Shown: positions 1-9,668, counted from the first letter of the stretch. The stretch is 35,979 nucleotides of DNA from JABDCI01 sp964475835 (GCA_964475835.1 CAYYYL010000027.1:1-35979), one strand, 5' to 3'. Notes: generated by a model not told the origin, from the sequence alone. Translations and numbers: made by a program.

Positions 1-3000
1 TATTGTAGCCATACGTCGCCGTCACACCGCGAGCCCAAGTGCGGGTTTTCACGCGTCCGGCGGGTGTATACGTGTAGGTGGGTCCTTTTCCATCGGCGTA
101 GAGTTTGGAGATCAGGAGTCCCGTGGCGGGATGGTAGTTCCATGTCGTGAGACCTGTTCCCGCAAGAAGGGTCTTCAGGCGCCCCTGACCGTCATAGGTG
201 TATTGCGTGGGATAAACGCGTGTGCCGGAAACATCCTTCTTCTCTCCGGTGTCATGGTAATGGGTGGTCTGGATGCCCCCGTTGGGCAGCGTTTGGGTCG
301 CCACACGTCCCATGTTGTCGTAGGTAAAGGAAGTGGTTTGGACAGGATTAACAGGAAGGACGGGATTACTGAGGGTCTGGTCCTTTACCTGATCGTCATT
401 GAAATAAGTCTGGGTGGTGGTGATGCCACGGGCGTCGGTGGACGTGCTGACTCGCCCATGGGGGTCATAGGTGTATGAGTTGAACGTAGAAGGTTGAAAG
501 TTGAAAGTAAGGAAGCCGTTCTGAAACACATTGGTTCCAGTGGTGCCATCGGGATAGGTGACAATGGAGCGGCGGCCTCCGACGTGGTCGTAGATGGTTT
601 GCGCATGGGTGGTGAGGCCGTCGCGGGTATTCCATGCTTGAAGGCCATCGGCGCTCACTTCCTCGACGGAGGTTGGGATGCTTGTATTTGCGTTGTCCGT
701 GGTCCAGACGGAGGTGGTCTGCCGCTGGACGGTGGTGGCGTGGGCCGTGGCCACATCGCGTACGGTACGCACGATGCGATCCGTTCCCGCGTAATCGATC
801 ACCCCGTTCTGGTTCATGTCGATGGCGGAATATTCCCGTTCCCCTCTTCCATTGTAGGCATGGAGCACGGTGACGCCGTCAGGATCGATCTCCCGGACGA
901 GTTGTCCCAGATTGTTGTAGAAAGATTGTGTCGTGGCGCCTCCCGACTGAACGTTTCGTGAAGGGCGTCCAAGAATATCGCTGTAGGCTTTGACCCATTC
1001 CGTTTCACTTCCACCTGCACCAATGCGGATTTCCTTCGTCCAACGCCCAAGGGTATCGACTCCGTAATCGTAACGCAACGGATGGGCGGCCGTCCCCCCC
1101 ACGCTGACAAGGGAGCCGTCCTGGTGAAACGTCTCGATTCGTGTCGAACCGTTCGGATAGGTCGTTGTACGCACGGTCTGGCCCGAACCATTTTTGGTTT
1201 CCGCCATGAGGGTCACGAAATTCATGGCATTGGTGGAAGACACCTGGCGTCCCGCCACATCAAAGCTCGCTCCGGATTGAACGATCTCGGAGTTATCAGA
1301 TCCTTTTCGTTTCACCTGAGTGACGTGGCCTTCGGCGTCATAGCTTTGCAGGGTGGTGATCCCCGTGCGGGTGACGGCAACCACCCTTTTCAGGGCATCA
1401 TACACATAGGTGGTGGGGATGCCTTCGCGATCGGTTTCGGATTCGAGACCGCAACAGTTGTAGACCTTTGTCTCAAAGGTGCCGTCGTTGTAGTCGATGC
1501 GCGTGGGGCGTCCCAACGCATCCACCTGTGTGGCGGAGGAAGAGAAAAGGAGAAGACCTGTAAGAATATCATAGGACGTTTGCGAAAGTTGTGTCCCGAA
1601 CTTCTCAACCGTCACCGTGCGCATGCCGTCCACGATATCCGTCTTTGCGGCATTGGGCTGACCGGATTTCACCGTGGTGGTTTTCTGATTTCCGGCAAGC
1701 GCATAGTCGTAGATCGTCATCGTGCCATCGGGACGTTGAATGCTCTGAATTTCGCCTTCGAAGACGGATCCAAGAAGATAACGGGTGATCGTAACGAAAT
1801 TGGAGGGATCGTTCCACGCGGCGCCGATCTTCGAGCAGCGGATGTTCCAATCCTCTCCCGGCTTGTTGACGATGTAACTGCGGGCGACTTCCTGTCCGAG
1901 GAGTTTTTCCACCATGGTCACCGAAGGATCGACATCCCCGTAAGTGGTAAGCAAGACGCGACACTGCGATTCCGGAGCTCCCACAGGTGCGTTAAGATAT
2001 TGCGAAACACGTTTCGTTTCACGTCCGAAAGCGTCGTATTCGTAGCGCTCCCAATATCCCGTGGGATCGATGCGCTGGGAAACGTAACCGTAGCCATTGG
2101 TGGAGGCGTCCTGATAGTAGCTCCATGTGGTGGTGAGCGCGGCGCCATCGGGATCCAGCACGCGCGAAATCATGTCGCGGCCCCATGGAAAGAGCTGGTA
2201 GCGGCGGACTTCCTTGCGAACCAGTTCGTTGGAGCTTCCTCGAATTTCCGTGGTTTCAGTTTCGTGCAGATTATCCGGATCCCATTGCGAAGACACCGTC
2301 TCCTTGCGCAAACCTCCGCCAGTGACGAGCGTCCACTGACTGATCGTCTCGTTTCCGCTGTACGTATATTCGCTGACATTATTATTACCACCCTGCGACT
2401 CCGTAAAACGGAGCACGGTGTTGGTGGTGGCTCCGTTGGGATTTTCCACCGTGATCGTTTTAAACGGGGCACCGATAGGCTGATAAATCCCCTGGGCATT
2501 GGTGGTGCCGGCATTGGCGGCGGTGAAAAATCGAAGATCGTATTTGTAGGCCGTATTCGTGACCACATCGACAAGGATCTCCGGCGCCAGGATTTGTCGC
2601 AAGGTCTGACCCGAGTCGCGGATGCTTTTCACCTTCGTGCTGGCGGCGAGACTAAGATGAGAAGGCGAAGCGAGGTCGGTGCCGGGCGATTCGGAAAACA
2701 GAAAAAGCGATCCCATCGAATAACCCAACTCGTCAAATCCAAGGGGTACATCATAGTGGATGCTGGAGACTTCGGCATCGGCGCAAAACTTCTCCACACA
2801 CTTCTGACAGCGATCACCGGAGGGGCGTTCATCAAACACCGGCTTGAGCACAAGGACCTGCTCCGAGACCGACCACCCGTGGGTATCCCCGGATCCGCAA
2901 ACACCATAATAGGTGGGGAGAACTTTGGCCTCCTCCACGAGACCACTCTTCCAGTTGGGATCCCCCAGCTTCACTCCACCCTGCCACTTGCCAAACGTAT

Positions 3001-3811
3001 GATTGGGCGCCCGGGTGGGTGTGATGTGGTTCGCCGAACCAAACATATCGACCTTGAGAAAGATCTGACCGGATCCTCCATTTTGGAACCGACTCAAGTC
3101 CGCGGCAATTTTCCCGCTCCAGTTCTTGGCCTGGGCGGTATAACCCCAGTAATTGATCCCACTGGAAGCAGAAACCACAATCCCATTCGGGTGCGAATCA
3201 CCGGGGGGACTCTGCGTGCAATCCCACCCCGTCACCAGTTTGCTTTTTCCCCATGGAAGAGCGTTATAGTCCTGCTGGGCCCGTGCGACAACTTCCACAC
3301 ACGTGCCATAACCCTGACAAAAATCCGATGCGGTGAAACCTCCGTCCTTCCCTTCAAAATCCGTCTGGTACGCATCGAAACGAATATATTGAAGCTTTTG
3401 CAGGCGTTTTTGAATCACCTCGAGGATCTGGACATAGTTCCCAGGGGTAACGGTCCCCAGAGGCTTCATGTCGGGATGCCCATTGTAGTTGGGTACCGTC
3501 GCAAAACCGGTGATATCCCCGTTCGCACCGGCAACAAACTTGCTCAAAAACCATGGATACGTCATCGCATTTGCAAGATCCTGAACAAGCGACGCCGCAA
3601 ACGTGGCATTCGTCAAAGCGTTTCCATAAAATCCATCGGGAGGATAGGCAGGAGCTCCTCCGGGCCAGCCGACCTGCGCTCCATTCAAGGCTACTTCATA
3701 ACGCGCCTGATACATGCGTTGGACACGTTCGATGGGAAGCGGACTGGCCCAAAGCACCCCGGTGCAAAAGAGAAAAATGATCGTAAGTATGGAGCGAAGT
3801 TTCATCGTCAT
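1..3811 (-). CDS. Secreted RHS/YD-repeat protein, 3' end beyond window
   Basis: Reading the minus strand from ATG at 3811 gives one open frame to base 1 without a stop, about 1270 codons, so the C-terminus is missing. The start (MTMKLRS; a second ATG lies at 3805) overlaps the stop of the upstream gene as ATGA. A signal peptide covers about residues 1-23. Residues about 25-330 are a secreted N-terminal region I cannot assign, ending in a Cys cluster (CQKCVEKFC, about 333-342) like that seen ahead of the repeats in verrucomicrobial RHS proteins. From about residue 560 to the edge come YD/RHS repeats, e.g. YEYDAFGRETK, YVYDALKRVV, FTYDNMGRVATQ, YTYDGQGRLK, plus a calcium-loop-like stretch DMNQNGVID. 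RHS proteins form a large hollow beta shell that often carries a variable C-terminal effector; that part would lie outside this window. Large plus-strand frames here are shadows. Confidence 0.9.
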   Translation of the reverse strand, partial: MTMKLRSILTIIFLFCTGVLWASPLPIERVQRMYQARYEVALNGAQVGWPGGAPAYPPDGFYGNALTNATFAASLVQDLANAMTYPWFLSKFVAGANGDITGFATVPNYNGHPDMKPLGTVTPGNYVQILEVIQKRLQKLQYIRFDAYQTDFEGKDGGFTASDFCQGYGTCVEVVARAQQDYNALPWGKSKLVTGWDCTQSPPGDSHPNGIVVSASSGINYWGYTAQAKNWSGKIAADLSRFQNGGSGQIFLKVDMFGSANHITPTRAPNHTFGKWQGGVKLGDPNWKSGLVEEAKVLPTYYGVCGSGDTHGWSVSEQVLVLKPVFDERPSGDRCQKCVEKFCADAEVSSIHYDVPLGFDELGYSMGSLFLFSESPGTDLASPSHLSLAASTKVKSIRDSGQTLRQILAPEILVDVVTNTAYKYDLRFFTAANAGTTNAQGIYQPIGAPFKTITVENPNGATTNTVLRFTESQGGNNNVSEYTYSGNETISQWTLVTGGGLRKETVSSQWDPDNLHETETTEIRGSSNELVRKEVRRYQLFPWGRDMISRVLDPDGAALTTTWSYYQDASTNGYGYVSQRIDPTGYWERYEYDAFGRETKRVSQYLNAPVGAPESQCRVLLTTYGDVDPSVTMVEKLLGQEVARSYIVNKPGEDWNIRCSKIGAAWNDPSNFVTITRYLLGSVFEGEIQSIQRPDGTMTIYDYALAGNQKTTTVKSGQPNAAKTDIVDGMRTVTVEKFGTQLSQTSYDILTGLLLFSSSATQVDALGRPTRIDYNDGTFETKVYNCCGLESETDREGIPTTYVYDALKRVVAVTRTGITTLQSYDAEGHVTQVKRKGSDNSEIVQSGASFDVAGRQVSSTNAMNFVTLMAETKNGSGQTVRTTTYPNGSTRIETFHQDGSLVSVGGTAAHPLRYDYGVDTLGRWTKEIRIGAGGSETEWVKAYSDILGRPSRNVQSGGATTQSFYNNLGQLVREIDPDGVTVLHAYNGRGEREYSAIDMNQNGVIDYAGTDRIVRTVRDVATAHATTVQRQTTSVWTTDNANTSIPTSVEEVSADGLQAWNTRDGLTTHAQTIYDHVGGRRSIVTYPDGTTGTNVFQNGFLTFNFQPSTFNSYTYDPHGRVSTSTDARGITTTQTYFNDDQVKDQTLSNPVLPVNPVQTTSFTYDNMGRVATQTLPNGGIQTTHYHDTGEKKDVSGTRVYPTQYTYDGQGRLKTLLAGTGLTTWNYHPATGLLISKLYADGKGPTYTYTPAGRVKTRTWARGVTATYGYN
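340..368. repeat. AGGATTAACAGGA-type repeat-like tract inside RHS gene
   Basis: The plus strand holds GACAGGATTAACAGGA followed by AGGACGGGATTA. This resembles the AGGATTAACAGGAT-type short repeats that are widespread between genes in many bacteria, but here it is read in frame by the RHS gene as LPVNPVQTT. Seen in sequence; assignment to a repeat family is inference. Confidence 0.4.
479..509. repeat. GTTGAAA heptamer repeat tract inside RHS gene
   Basis: The tract contains GTTGAAAGTTGAAAG (493-507) preceded by related GTTGAACG and GTAGAAGG units. Related tracts occur between genes elsewhere in this window (9535-9668, 14194-14223, 19450-19475). Here it is translated on the minus strand as TFNFQPSTFNS, between an RHS repeat and the next YTYD motif, without breaking the frame. 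Confidence 0.6.
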
Positions 3812-6800
3812 TCCACCGGTGTGTGCAGTTCCAAACGCAAAATCGCGTTCGTGTCAATCGAATCGGCTTTGTTTGGCTTCCGCCCAGTGAGGTATTCGTT
3901 CAAATTGCTTGTGCCATCCCCGTCAAGATCACCCGCTGCATCGTTGACCGCCGGGTTGAGTCCATTGGACGTTTCCCAGGCATCGGGCATACCATCATTG
4001 TCCGTGTCCACAAACGGGGTGTCACTCACGGTGCTCGAATAAGCGGAAGGTCCTGCCGGATTCGAAGCGCGGATGCGGTAGAAGTAGGTCGTACCGACAG
4101 TCAGGAGGGTATCGACAAACGACGTGGTATTCGTCGTCAGGGAGGCGATCTGGACAAAGGAGCCGGCAGCCCCCGTTTTGCGTTCGACGAGGAAATTCGC
4201 TTCATTCGAGGCGTTGTCCGTCCATTCGACCCGGATCTGGGTCGAGGAGATGGCCCTTGCGGAAAGACCGCTCGGCGCGACGGGACTCGGATTTGTTGTC
4301 GTGACACTGGCTTCATTGGAATTGCCGGTATCCCCACCCGGAGTTCTCGCGCGCACGCGATAAAAATAAGCGGTGTTTTCCCAGACCGATAGATCGGTGT
4401 AGTTGGTCACACCCGCATTCGCAAATGCCAATGGGGAATATGTGCCACCCGTTCCTGTTTTTCGCTCGATGACAAATAATGTTTCGTCCGAGCTTCGATC
4501 CACCCAGCGCAAATCCACCTGCGCGGAGGAGATGGCGGTGGCCACGAGATTGGTCGGCGCCCCTGTCGCAGCCGCAAAGGTTGTCGCCGAAGCTTCGTCT
4601 GAATAAGCTGAAACCCCGGCAGCTCCCAACGTTTTCACCCGGTAGGTATAGAGCGTGGAAACGGTGAGGCCCGTGTTTTCGAAGGCCGTCACATTGGCAC
4701 TCAGATTGGTCACCACCGAGAAGGAACCGGAAGGCCCCGTCCGGCGTTCCACCGCAAAACCGGTCTCCGTGGAACTGAGATCCCCCCAGAGAAGTTGAAT
4801 TTTTGTCGTTGCGGTGGGATAGGCCGCAAGACCGGATGGCACCACGAGATTCGGATCGAAGGTGGTCGCCCCTCCCTCATTGGAGTAAACAGAATCCCCA
4901 TTGCTGTTCGTGGAGCGCACGCGATAGAAATACGTTGCGTTGGACGTGAGGTTTTCATCCAGAAAGCTACTCACATTGGGTCCGAGAAGGGCGATTTGAG
5001 CATAGGTGCCACCGGCTCCGAGTTTGCGCTCCAGTTTGAATCCTGATTCGTTCAAGGAATTGTCCATCCATGTCACCTGGATCTGCGTGGAGGAAACAGC
5101 ACTGGCACTTACATTGGCTGGAACAAAAGGAGGAAGGCCGATTTGATGCCTGTTTTTTAAATAGGTTTCCACGGATTGCCGGTCGGTGTCGGAGAGGGCC
5201 ACATCATAGATGAGAAGTTCCCCGAGATCCCCCCACCAGTATCGATCCAGGTTCATCTGCCGGGAAAAGTTGCTTGCACGAACCGGACCGGTGGTGACGA
5301 GGGAAATAATGGAAAGCGATGTCGGACGATCGACCGTGTTGCCGTCGATCGGCATCCCTCCATTGATGCGTGTCTGCCCGTTTAGAATGAAGGGGGAGAC
5401 ATCCGCCGCTTGATAGAGTTGATGCTGGGCTCCACCATGAAAATCGTAGGTGGTGGAATCGCCGAGCAGGAATCTCCAGAGTGGCGTGGCGGCAGGATCC
5501 TCCCGGATCACCCAGAATACGGTGCGAATGTTGGTGAGCGAATTGAAATTCATGTAGTCACTCGAACCGTCGAAGCGAATCACCGGTCTAGGCCCCATTC
5601 CGGGGCCACCACTGGAAATCCATTTGGGCTGTGCGGCGACATCCGCCTGAATCGCATGATTGGCATTGGTGGATTGATCGAGCCATTGGCTGACCTGGCC
5701 CGAGGCATTCGTCACGATTCCCGCATCGGCCTTCAACCAAAGTCGCAAACCGGAAGTCACCGGCATTCCACTATTGGCATATTCGGTAAAGACCACATTG
5801 GTGGTGAACGTTCCGCTCGAGATCGCCGCCCGGACCGCATTGGTCGAAATGGTGGTCGACAACGTCATCCGCACCGAGGCCTGCCCGTAGGCATCCGTTC
5901 GATTCGTCAGAGTGGTGAACAAGGCGCCGCCATTGGTCACAGCCACTTTTCCATTTCCCTGCGTCACACTCCAAACCACAGGATAGTTGGTGATCGCCAC
6001 ACTGTTGGTGACCAGCTGAACGGTGAGAGCCTGATCCAGGACGGCGTTCGTGATCCCCTGCTGCTGATCCCCTCCCACGCGATTGATATTGAGGCTGCCA
6101 TTATAACGGTCCGTGGGATTGGTTCCGTTCTGATATTCCTGAAGATTGGTTTTGCCATCCCCGTCATAGTCCCCCGAGGCAGTTTGTCCCAGGCTGCCGA
6201 AATACTGCGTCTCCCATGCATCGGCAAGTCCATCCGCATCCGTATCGACAAAAGGATTGATCACAAACAGCGCGCCAGATTCCGTGCTGCTGAGAGCGGA
6301 AGCAAAGATTTTGGTGCGCAGAGTGGATGTGGCACTGATGACGAATGGCCCCGTGTAGAGTGTGGAGGCAGCCGTGGGCGCGGATCCATCCAGGGTATAG
6401 CGAATGGACCCATTGGAGCTGGTGGTAAGAGTCACGGCGACGGGTCCATTAAACGTCCCACCCATCGGAGCAATCGTCACCGGTTTGACCCATCCATATT
6501 TGGTCGCGAGGGAACTTTCCACCACTTGTCGCTCACTCTCGGAAAGAGGCCGGTCATAAATCATGATTTCCGAAAGGTCTCCATTGAAAAACAATGCCCC
6601 CTCAGCTTGTCCGATACGCAGATCGGAATTGATGGAAGGAATCAGCGTCCCATCCGTCACCACCCCGTTGGTGGCGCCATTCAGGTAATGCACATAGGAA
6701 GTTCCTGATTTTTTGAGCCCAAGGAGTTCGAACTGATTGGGGACCGGGGTGTAGGCGCTTGAAGAGACGGCTGCTCCACCCGGTTGGATGTGAAACTGCA

Positions 6801-8583
6801 TCCCATTCCCTGTATACCAATAAATCCATTTGTTCAGCGGCCCACCTCCTTCATCCTTGGAAAGAAGGGCTGCGCTTCCGGGTGATGCGGTTGCGAAGGA
6901 GGAGACAAGGAAGAAGGTGAAGTTGGTGTAAGCGAGGCTTGCGTTCGTGCCCGCAGATAAAAAGGACGATCCATTGAACCGGATGGAGGGTTTCCCGTGA
7001 AAGGAACTGGCGATATAGGCGGGTTGAGCCCCAACCACGGCCTGGGTGGCATGATTGATATTGGTGGACTGATTTGTCCACTGACTCACGCTGCCCGCGC
7101 CATTGGTCACCACCCCCGCATCTGCTTTCAACCAGAGTTTCAAACCTGAAGCCGGTAAAGCGGCAATCTGGTTGATGGTATAGGTCGCGGTGACGCCTGC
7201 ACTCGGATTGGTGCCATTGGCGAAAGCGCGGACTTTAAGGATTCGACTGGAGGTGAAAATCAGCGGCGCGGTGTAAAGGGTTGAGTTGGTGGTTGGACTG
7301 CTTCCATCGGTGGTGTAGCGAATCGCAACTCCCGGCACCGGGTGAGTGAGCGTCACCGTTACCTGATTGGTATACGTTCCGCCTGCGGGCGAAAGCGTGG
7401 GATTCACCAGAGTGGGAATGGCCACGGCGGTGAAGATCACCTGTGCCGCATTGGTCCCACTGATGGCACTTGCGGTCACCAGATTCGTCCCCGGTGCCGC
7501 CGGCATCTTGAGAAACGCGGAAACCTGGCCACTGCCGGGCGTGTTCACACTCAAACTGGCCGAAGCGACGCCCCCACTCGAACTCGAAAGCTGGGCTCCC
7601 CCCTGCGCGACGGCAAACCGGATCGGTGCGTTCGGCAACGCCACGCCATTGGTGGTCACACGAACCACCAGGGGCGAGCCGAGAAACAGATTCGTGCTTC
7701 CCGTTTGATTATTTCCACTGATGATGGAGAGAACCGGAAGAACTCCATTGTAGTAGTCCGTCGGGTCCGTCCCCTTCTGCATTTCCTGGAGATTGGAAAA
7801 ACCATCCCCATCGGTGTCATAGTACGTCGCGGGAAGCTGCCCCATTCCATTACTGGAGATGACTGATTGATACAGACGCGCCTCGTCGAGAAGGAACACG
7901 GCGTTATTGGTCACGCCCAGCAAAAAAGAGGAAACAAGCTTGGGATTCCAATTAGTGATGGTTGCCGCCGCCAGGGGGATTCCATCCACGTAGACCGTCG
8001 CGACAGAGTTGCTCTTCGCATAGACCCCCGCCAGATGATGCCAGGTGCTGTTATTGACGTTGAAGGCGACATTGGTGACCTGCACGTTTTGGATTTGATT
8101 GAACACCATCCGCGGCAGTCCGTTGGTCTGAACTCCAAAGATCCAGCTATTGCCATTGGTATCCCTCCAGGTCGCCACATCCACGCGCTTCGTGGTGTTG
8201 GTCGCATTGTACCAGGTCGAGATGGTGAAATGATTGGAGAGTGTCAATATCCCGCTGTTTGTCGAGAATCTCGCAAAGGAGTTGCTCGAAAATGAAATCG
8301 CATTGCTATACAGCCCCGTGACAAAGGGAAAAGCGGTGAAGTTGCTCAGCGTTCCCGTGACGCTATTCGTTGTCCGATCGGCGACATTGGTACCGGTCGT
8401 CTGGTCCATCTGCCACCAAGCCACCAGATTCGTGGAATCGTAGCCGTTCGTAGGGAATCCATACTGAATCTGCCACGAATCCATCAAACCATCCCCATCG
8501 AAATCCGCGGCATGAAGGCCCTCCATCAGTAACAAACTGACGATCACCCAGCGGATTGTTCGAAGGAAATGGAAAAATCGCAT
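3808..8583 (-). CDS. Giant secreted multidomain protein (LamG, chitobiase-like, Ig-like, FN3, TSP3)
   Basis: A 1591-residue exported protein, probably surface-attached or extracellular and adhesive or carbohydrate-binding; no catalytic domain is visible. It begins with a signal peptide (MRFFHFLRTIRW then a hydrophobic run, cleavage near HAAD). Approximate order: a DxDGDG loop (26-36), LamG-like domain (50-245), TSP3-type DTDGDG loop (255-275), Ig-like domain (285-390), chitobiase/Fn3-associated domain with TTDGSSPT (395-470), second LamG-like domain (480-700), second Fn3-associated domain with TLDGSAPT (705-775), TSP3 loop (780-825), Ig-like (830-930), third LamG-like (935-1150), four tandem FN3 domains (about 1153-1525) and a final DTDNDG loop (1527-1575). 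The middle is an internal duplication of one LamG/chitobiase/TSP3 block. No C-terminal sorting signal such as PEP-CTERM is seen; the end is LELHTPVE. Its stop overlaps the RHS start, so the two are probably made together. Confidence 0.93.
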   Translation of the reverse strand: MRFFHFLRTIRWVIVSLLLMEGLHAADFDGDGLMDSWQIQYGFPTNGYDSTNLVAWWQMDQTTGTNVADRTTNSVTGTLSNFTAFPFVTGLYSNAISFSSNSFARFSTNSGILTLSNHFTISTWYNATNTTKRVDVATWRDTNGNSWIFGVQTNGLPRMVFNQIQNVQVTNVAFNVNNSTWHHLAGVYAKSNSVATVYVDGIPLAAATITNWNPKLVSSFLLGVTNNAVFLLDEARLYQSVISSNGMGQLPATYYDTDGDGFSNLQEMQKGTDPTDYYNGVLPVLSIISGNNQTGSTNLFLGSPLVVRVTTNGVALPNAPIRFAVAQGGAQLSSSSGGVASASLSVNTPGSGQVSAFLKMPAAPGTNLVTASAISGTNAAQVIFTAVAIPTLVNPTLSPAGGTYTNQVTVTLTHPVPGVAIRYTTDGSSPTTNSTLYTAPLIFTSSRILKVRAFANGTNPSAGVTATYTINQIAALPASGLKLWLKADAGVVTNGAGSVSQWTNQSTNINHATQAVVGAQPAYIASSFHGKPSIRFNGSSFLSAGTNASLAYTNFTFFLVSSFATASPGSAALLSKDEGGGPLNKWIYWYTGNGMQFHIQPGGAAVSSSAYTPVPNQFELLGLKKSGTSYVHYLNGATNGVVTDGTLIPSINSDLRIGQAEGALFFNGDLSEIMIYDRPLSESERQVVESSLATKYGWVKPVTIAPMGGTFNGPVAVTLTTSSNGSIRYTLDGSAPTAASTLYTGPFVISATSTLRTKIFASALSSTESGALFVINPFVDTDADGLADAWETQYFGSLGQTASGDYDGDGKTNLQEYQNGTNPTDRYNGSLNINRVGGDQQQGITNAVLDQALTVQLVTNSVAITNYPVVWSVTQGNGKVAVTNGGALFTTLTNRTDAYGQASVRMTLSTTISTNAVRAAISSGTFTTNVVFTEYANSGMPVTSGLRLWLKADAGIVTNASGQVSQWLDQSTNANHAIQADVAAQPKWISSGGPGMGPRPVIRFDGSSDYMNFNSLTNIRTVFWVIREDPAATPLWRFLLGDSTTYDFHGGAQHQLYQAADVSPFILNGQTRINGGMPIDGNTVDRPTSLSIISLVTTGPVRASNFSRQMNLDRYWWGDLGELLIYDVALSDTDRQSVETYLKNRHQIGLPPFVPANVSASAVSSTQIQVTWMDNSLNESGFKLERKLGAGGTYAQIALLGPNVSSFLDENLTSNATYFYRVRSTNSNGDSVYSNEGGATTFDPNLVVPSGLAAYPTATTKIQLLWGDLSSTETGFAVERRTGPSGSFSVVTNLSANVTAFENTGLTVSTLYTYRVKTLGAAGVSAYSDEASATTFAAATGAPTNLVATAISSAQVDLRWVDRSSDETLFVIERKTGTGGTYSPLAFANAGVTNYTDLSVWENTAYFYRVRARTPGGDTGNSNEASVTTTNPSPVAPSGLSARAISSTQIRVEWTDNASNEANFLVERKTGAAGSFVQIASLTTNTTSFVDTLLTVGTTYFYRIRASNPAGPSAYSSTVSDTPFVDTDNDGMPDAWETSNGLNPAVNDAAGDLDGDGTSNLNEYLTGRKPNKADSIDTNAILRLELHTPVE

Positions 8584-8690
8584 GAAAATCCCGATGATCC
8601 TATCTCAAAGAGAGACTTGGTACAAGTCAAACATTTTTAGATAATGATATTAGCATGCATTTTTGAGCCCTGTCTTTCCTAAATCCAAGA

Positions 8691-8719
8691 TTGTCAGGCA
8701 CTTGAAAGCAGTCTAAAAA
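8691..8719 (+). promoter_or_regulatory. Candidate promoter for the nucleosidase gene
   Basis: TTGTCA (8691-8696), 17 bases, then TAAAAA (8714-8719), about 20 bases before the ATG at 8739. The -10 box is imperfect, so this is only a candidate. The short divergent spacer (8584-8738) must also carry the promoter for the minus-strand secreted-protein unit, for which I saw no convincing boxes; a small palindrome ACTTG-GTA-CAAGT lies at 8615-8627. Confidence 0.35.
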
Positions 8720-8738
8720 ACAGAAACTCGATTTCTCT

Positions 8739-9518
8739 ATGCCGAACCCCATCCAGATTGGAATTGTCATCGCGCTCCCGACCGAATGGGGTTATTTCCG
8801 CAAGGCGTTTCACGTGCACCACGAACGCCGCCTCGCGGGTCGTCGTCACTACATGGGCCGATTCGGGCGTCTTCCCATTTCCGTCGTCATCGGTGGAGTG
8901 GGACAGGAAAACGCACGCACTGCCGCCCAACTTCTTTGCGAATCCGACCGCCCTTCCGCCCTCGTCTCCATCGGGTTTGCGGGGGCACTGAGTCCGGAAT
9001 TGAAACGTGGGGACATCGTCCTCTCATCCTACTCCCGCCGCCTGGAGGAAATTCAAATTCCAGCCTCGGACATCGAACTTTCTGATCGCCTTAAAACCGT
9101 CGCTGATGAATCTCATGAGCATCATGTTTATGTGAGCCCGCTCTACACCGCCGACCGGATCATTGCGCGCCACGAGGAGAAGCGTGATCTCTTCGAAAAA
9201 ACACAGGCAGACATCGTGGACATGGAGTCGTTTTCCGTTTATCAAGTCGCCAAGTCCAAAAACATCCCGTTTGTCGGCATCCATGGCATCACTGACACCG
9301 CCGAGGAAGATATCCCCGCGCTTGAACTGATCAATCCCTTCCTTACCTCCAATTCCCTGATCCGTTATCCCAAAATTTTCTGGGATCTCGCACGACGGCC
9401 CAAATTCGTCTGGGATCTTGCCCTCCTCAATCACGACGCCAAGGTCGCTGGACGCCAGCTCACCCATTTCCTCATGAGCAACAGCGCCAATCTGGGCGCT
9501 TTGATGGCGAAACTGTGA
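8739..9518 (+). CDS. Nucleosidase/phosphorylase, PNP-UDP family (MTA/SAH nucleosidase-like)
   Basis: A 259-residue cytosolic protein of the nucleoside phosphorylase superfamily, which cleaves N-glycosidic bonds of purine nucleosides such as methylthioadenosine, S-adenosylhomocysteine or futalosine. Visible are the N-terminal IGIVIALPTEW strand-turn, VVIGGVGQENA, the phosphate/ribose loop SIGFAGALS with RGDIVLSS, the VDMESF motif that holds the ribose-contacting Met-Glu in this family, and GIHGITDTAEED near the usual catalytic acid position. Length is slightly above the MTA/SAH nucleosidase norm of about 230. Substrate cannot be told from sequence; a hopanoid-associated phosphorylase is another possibility, since an HpnN-like exporter lies at 22462-25224. 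It stands alone, with a GC-rich hairpin right after its stop. Confidence 0.85.
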   Translation: MPNPIQIGIVIALPTEWGYFRKAFHVHHERRLAGRRHYMGRFGRLPISVVIGGVGQENARTAAQLLCESDRPSALVSIGFAGALSPELKRGDIVLSSYSRRLEEIQIPASDIELSDRLKTVADESHEHHVYVSPLYTADRIIARHEEKRDLFEKTQADIVDMESFSVYQVAKSKNIPFVGIHGITDTAEEDIPALELINPFLTSNSLIRYPKIFWDLARRPKFVWDLALLNHDAKVAGRQLTHFLMSNSANLGALMAKL

Positions 9519-9533
9519 GGCGGCCGGGCCGCC
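9519..9533. terminator. GC hairpin directly after nucleosidase stop
   Basis: GGCGGC-CGG-GCCGCC gives a perfect 6-bp stem starting one base after the TGA. No T-run follows, so intrinsic termination is uncertain. Confidence 0.4.
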
Positions 9534-9534
9534 A

Positions 9535-9668
9535 GTTGAGAGTGAATAGCTGAGAGTTGAGAGGATACGGAGAATATTTTTCTTCGAAACTCCCATGCCG
9601 AAGATCAGATTTTCCCTCTCCTTAGCTGCATAAGACACGAAGACTTTGCCCGACTCTCAACTCTCAAC
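9535..9668. repeat. Inverted GTTGAGA heptamer repeats
   Basis: GAGAGTTGAGAG at 9552-9563 is matched perfectly in inverted orientation by CTCTCAACTCTC at 9654-9665, with further GTTGAGAG (9535-9542) and CTCAAC units around them. The element fills the space between two convergent genes and its right arm abuts the 3' end of the HtrA-like gene. About 90 bases between the arms hold no gene that I can support. Confidence 0.65.

Noticed and set aside
1082..4042. A 986-codon plus-strand open frame opposite the RHS gene
   Set aside because: The minus-strand frame reads coherent RHS repeats with signal peptide and coupled start; the plus-strand translation is low-complexity, rich in Arg, Gly and His, and shows no domain. 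It is an antisense shadow of G/C-biased codons.
5410..6708. A 432-codon plus-strand open frame opposite the giant secreted protein
   Set aside because: Antisense shadow of the LamG/Fn3-associated region; no recognisable motif and no ribosome binding site.
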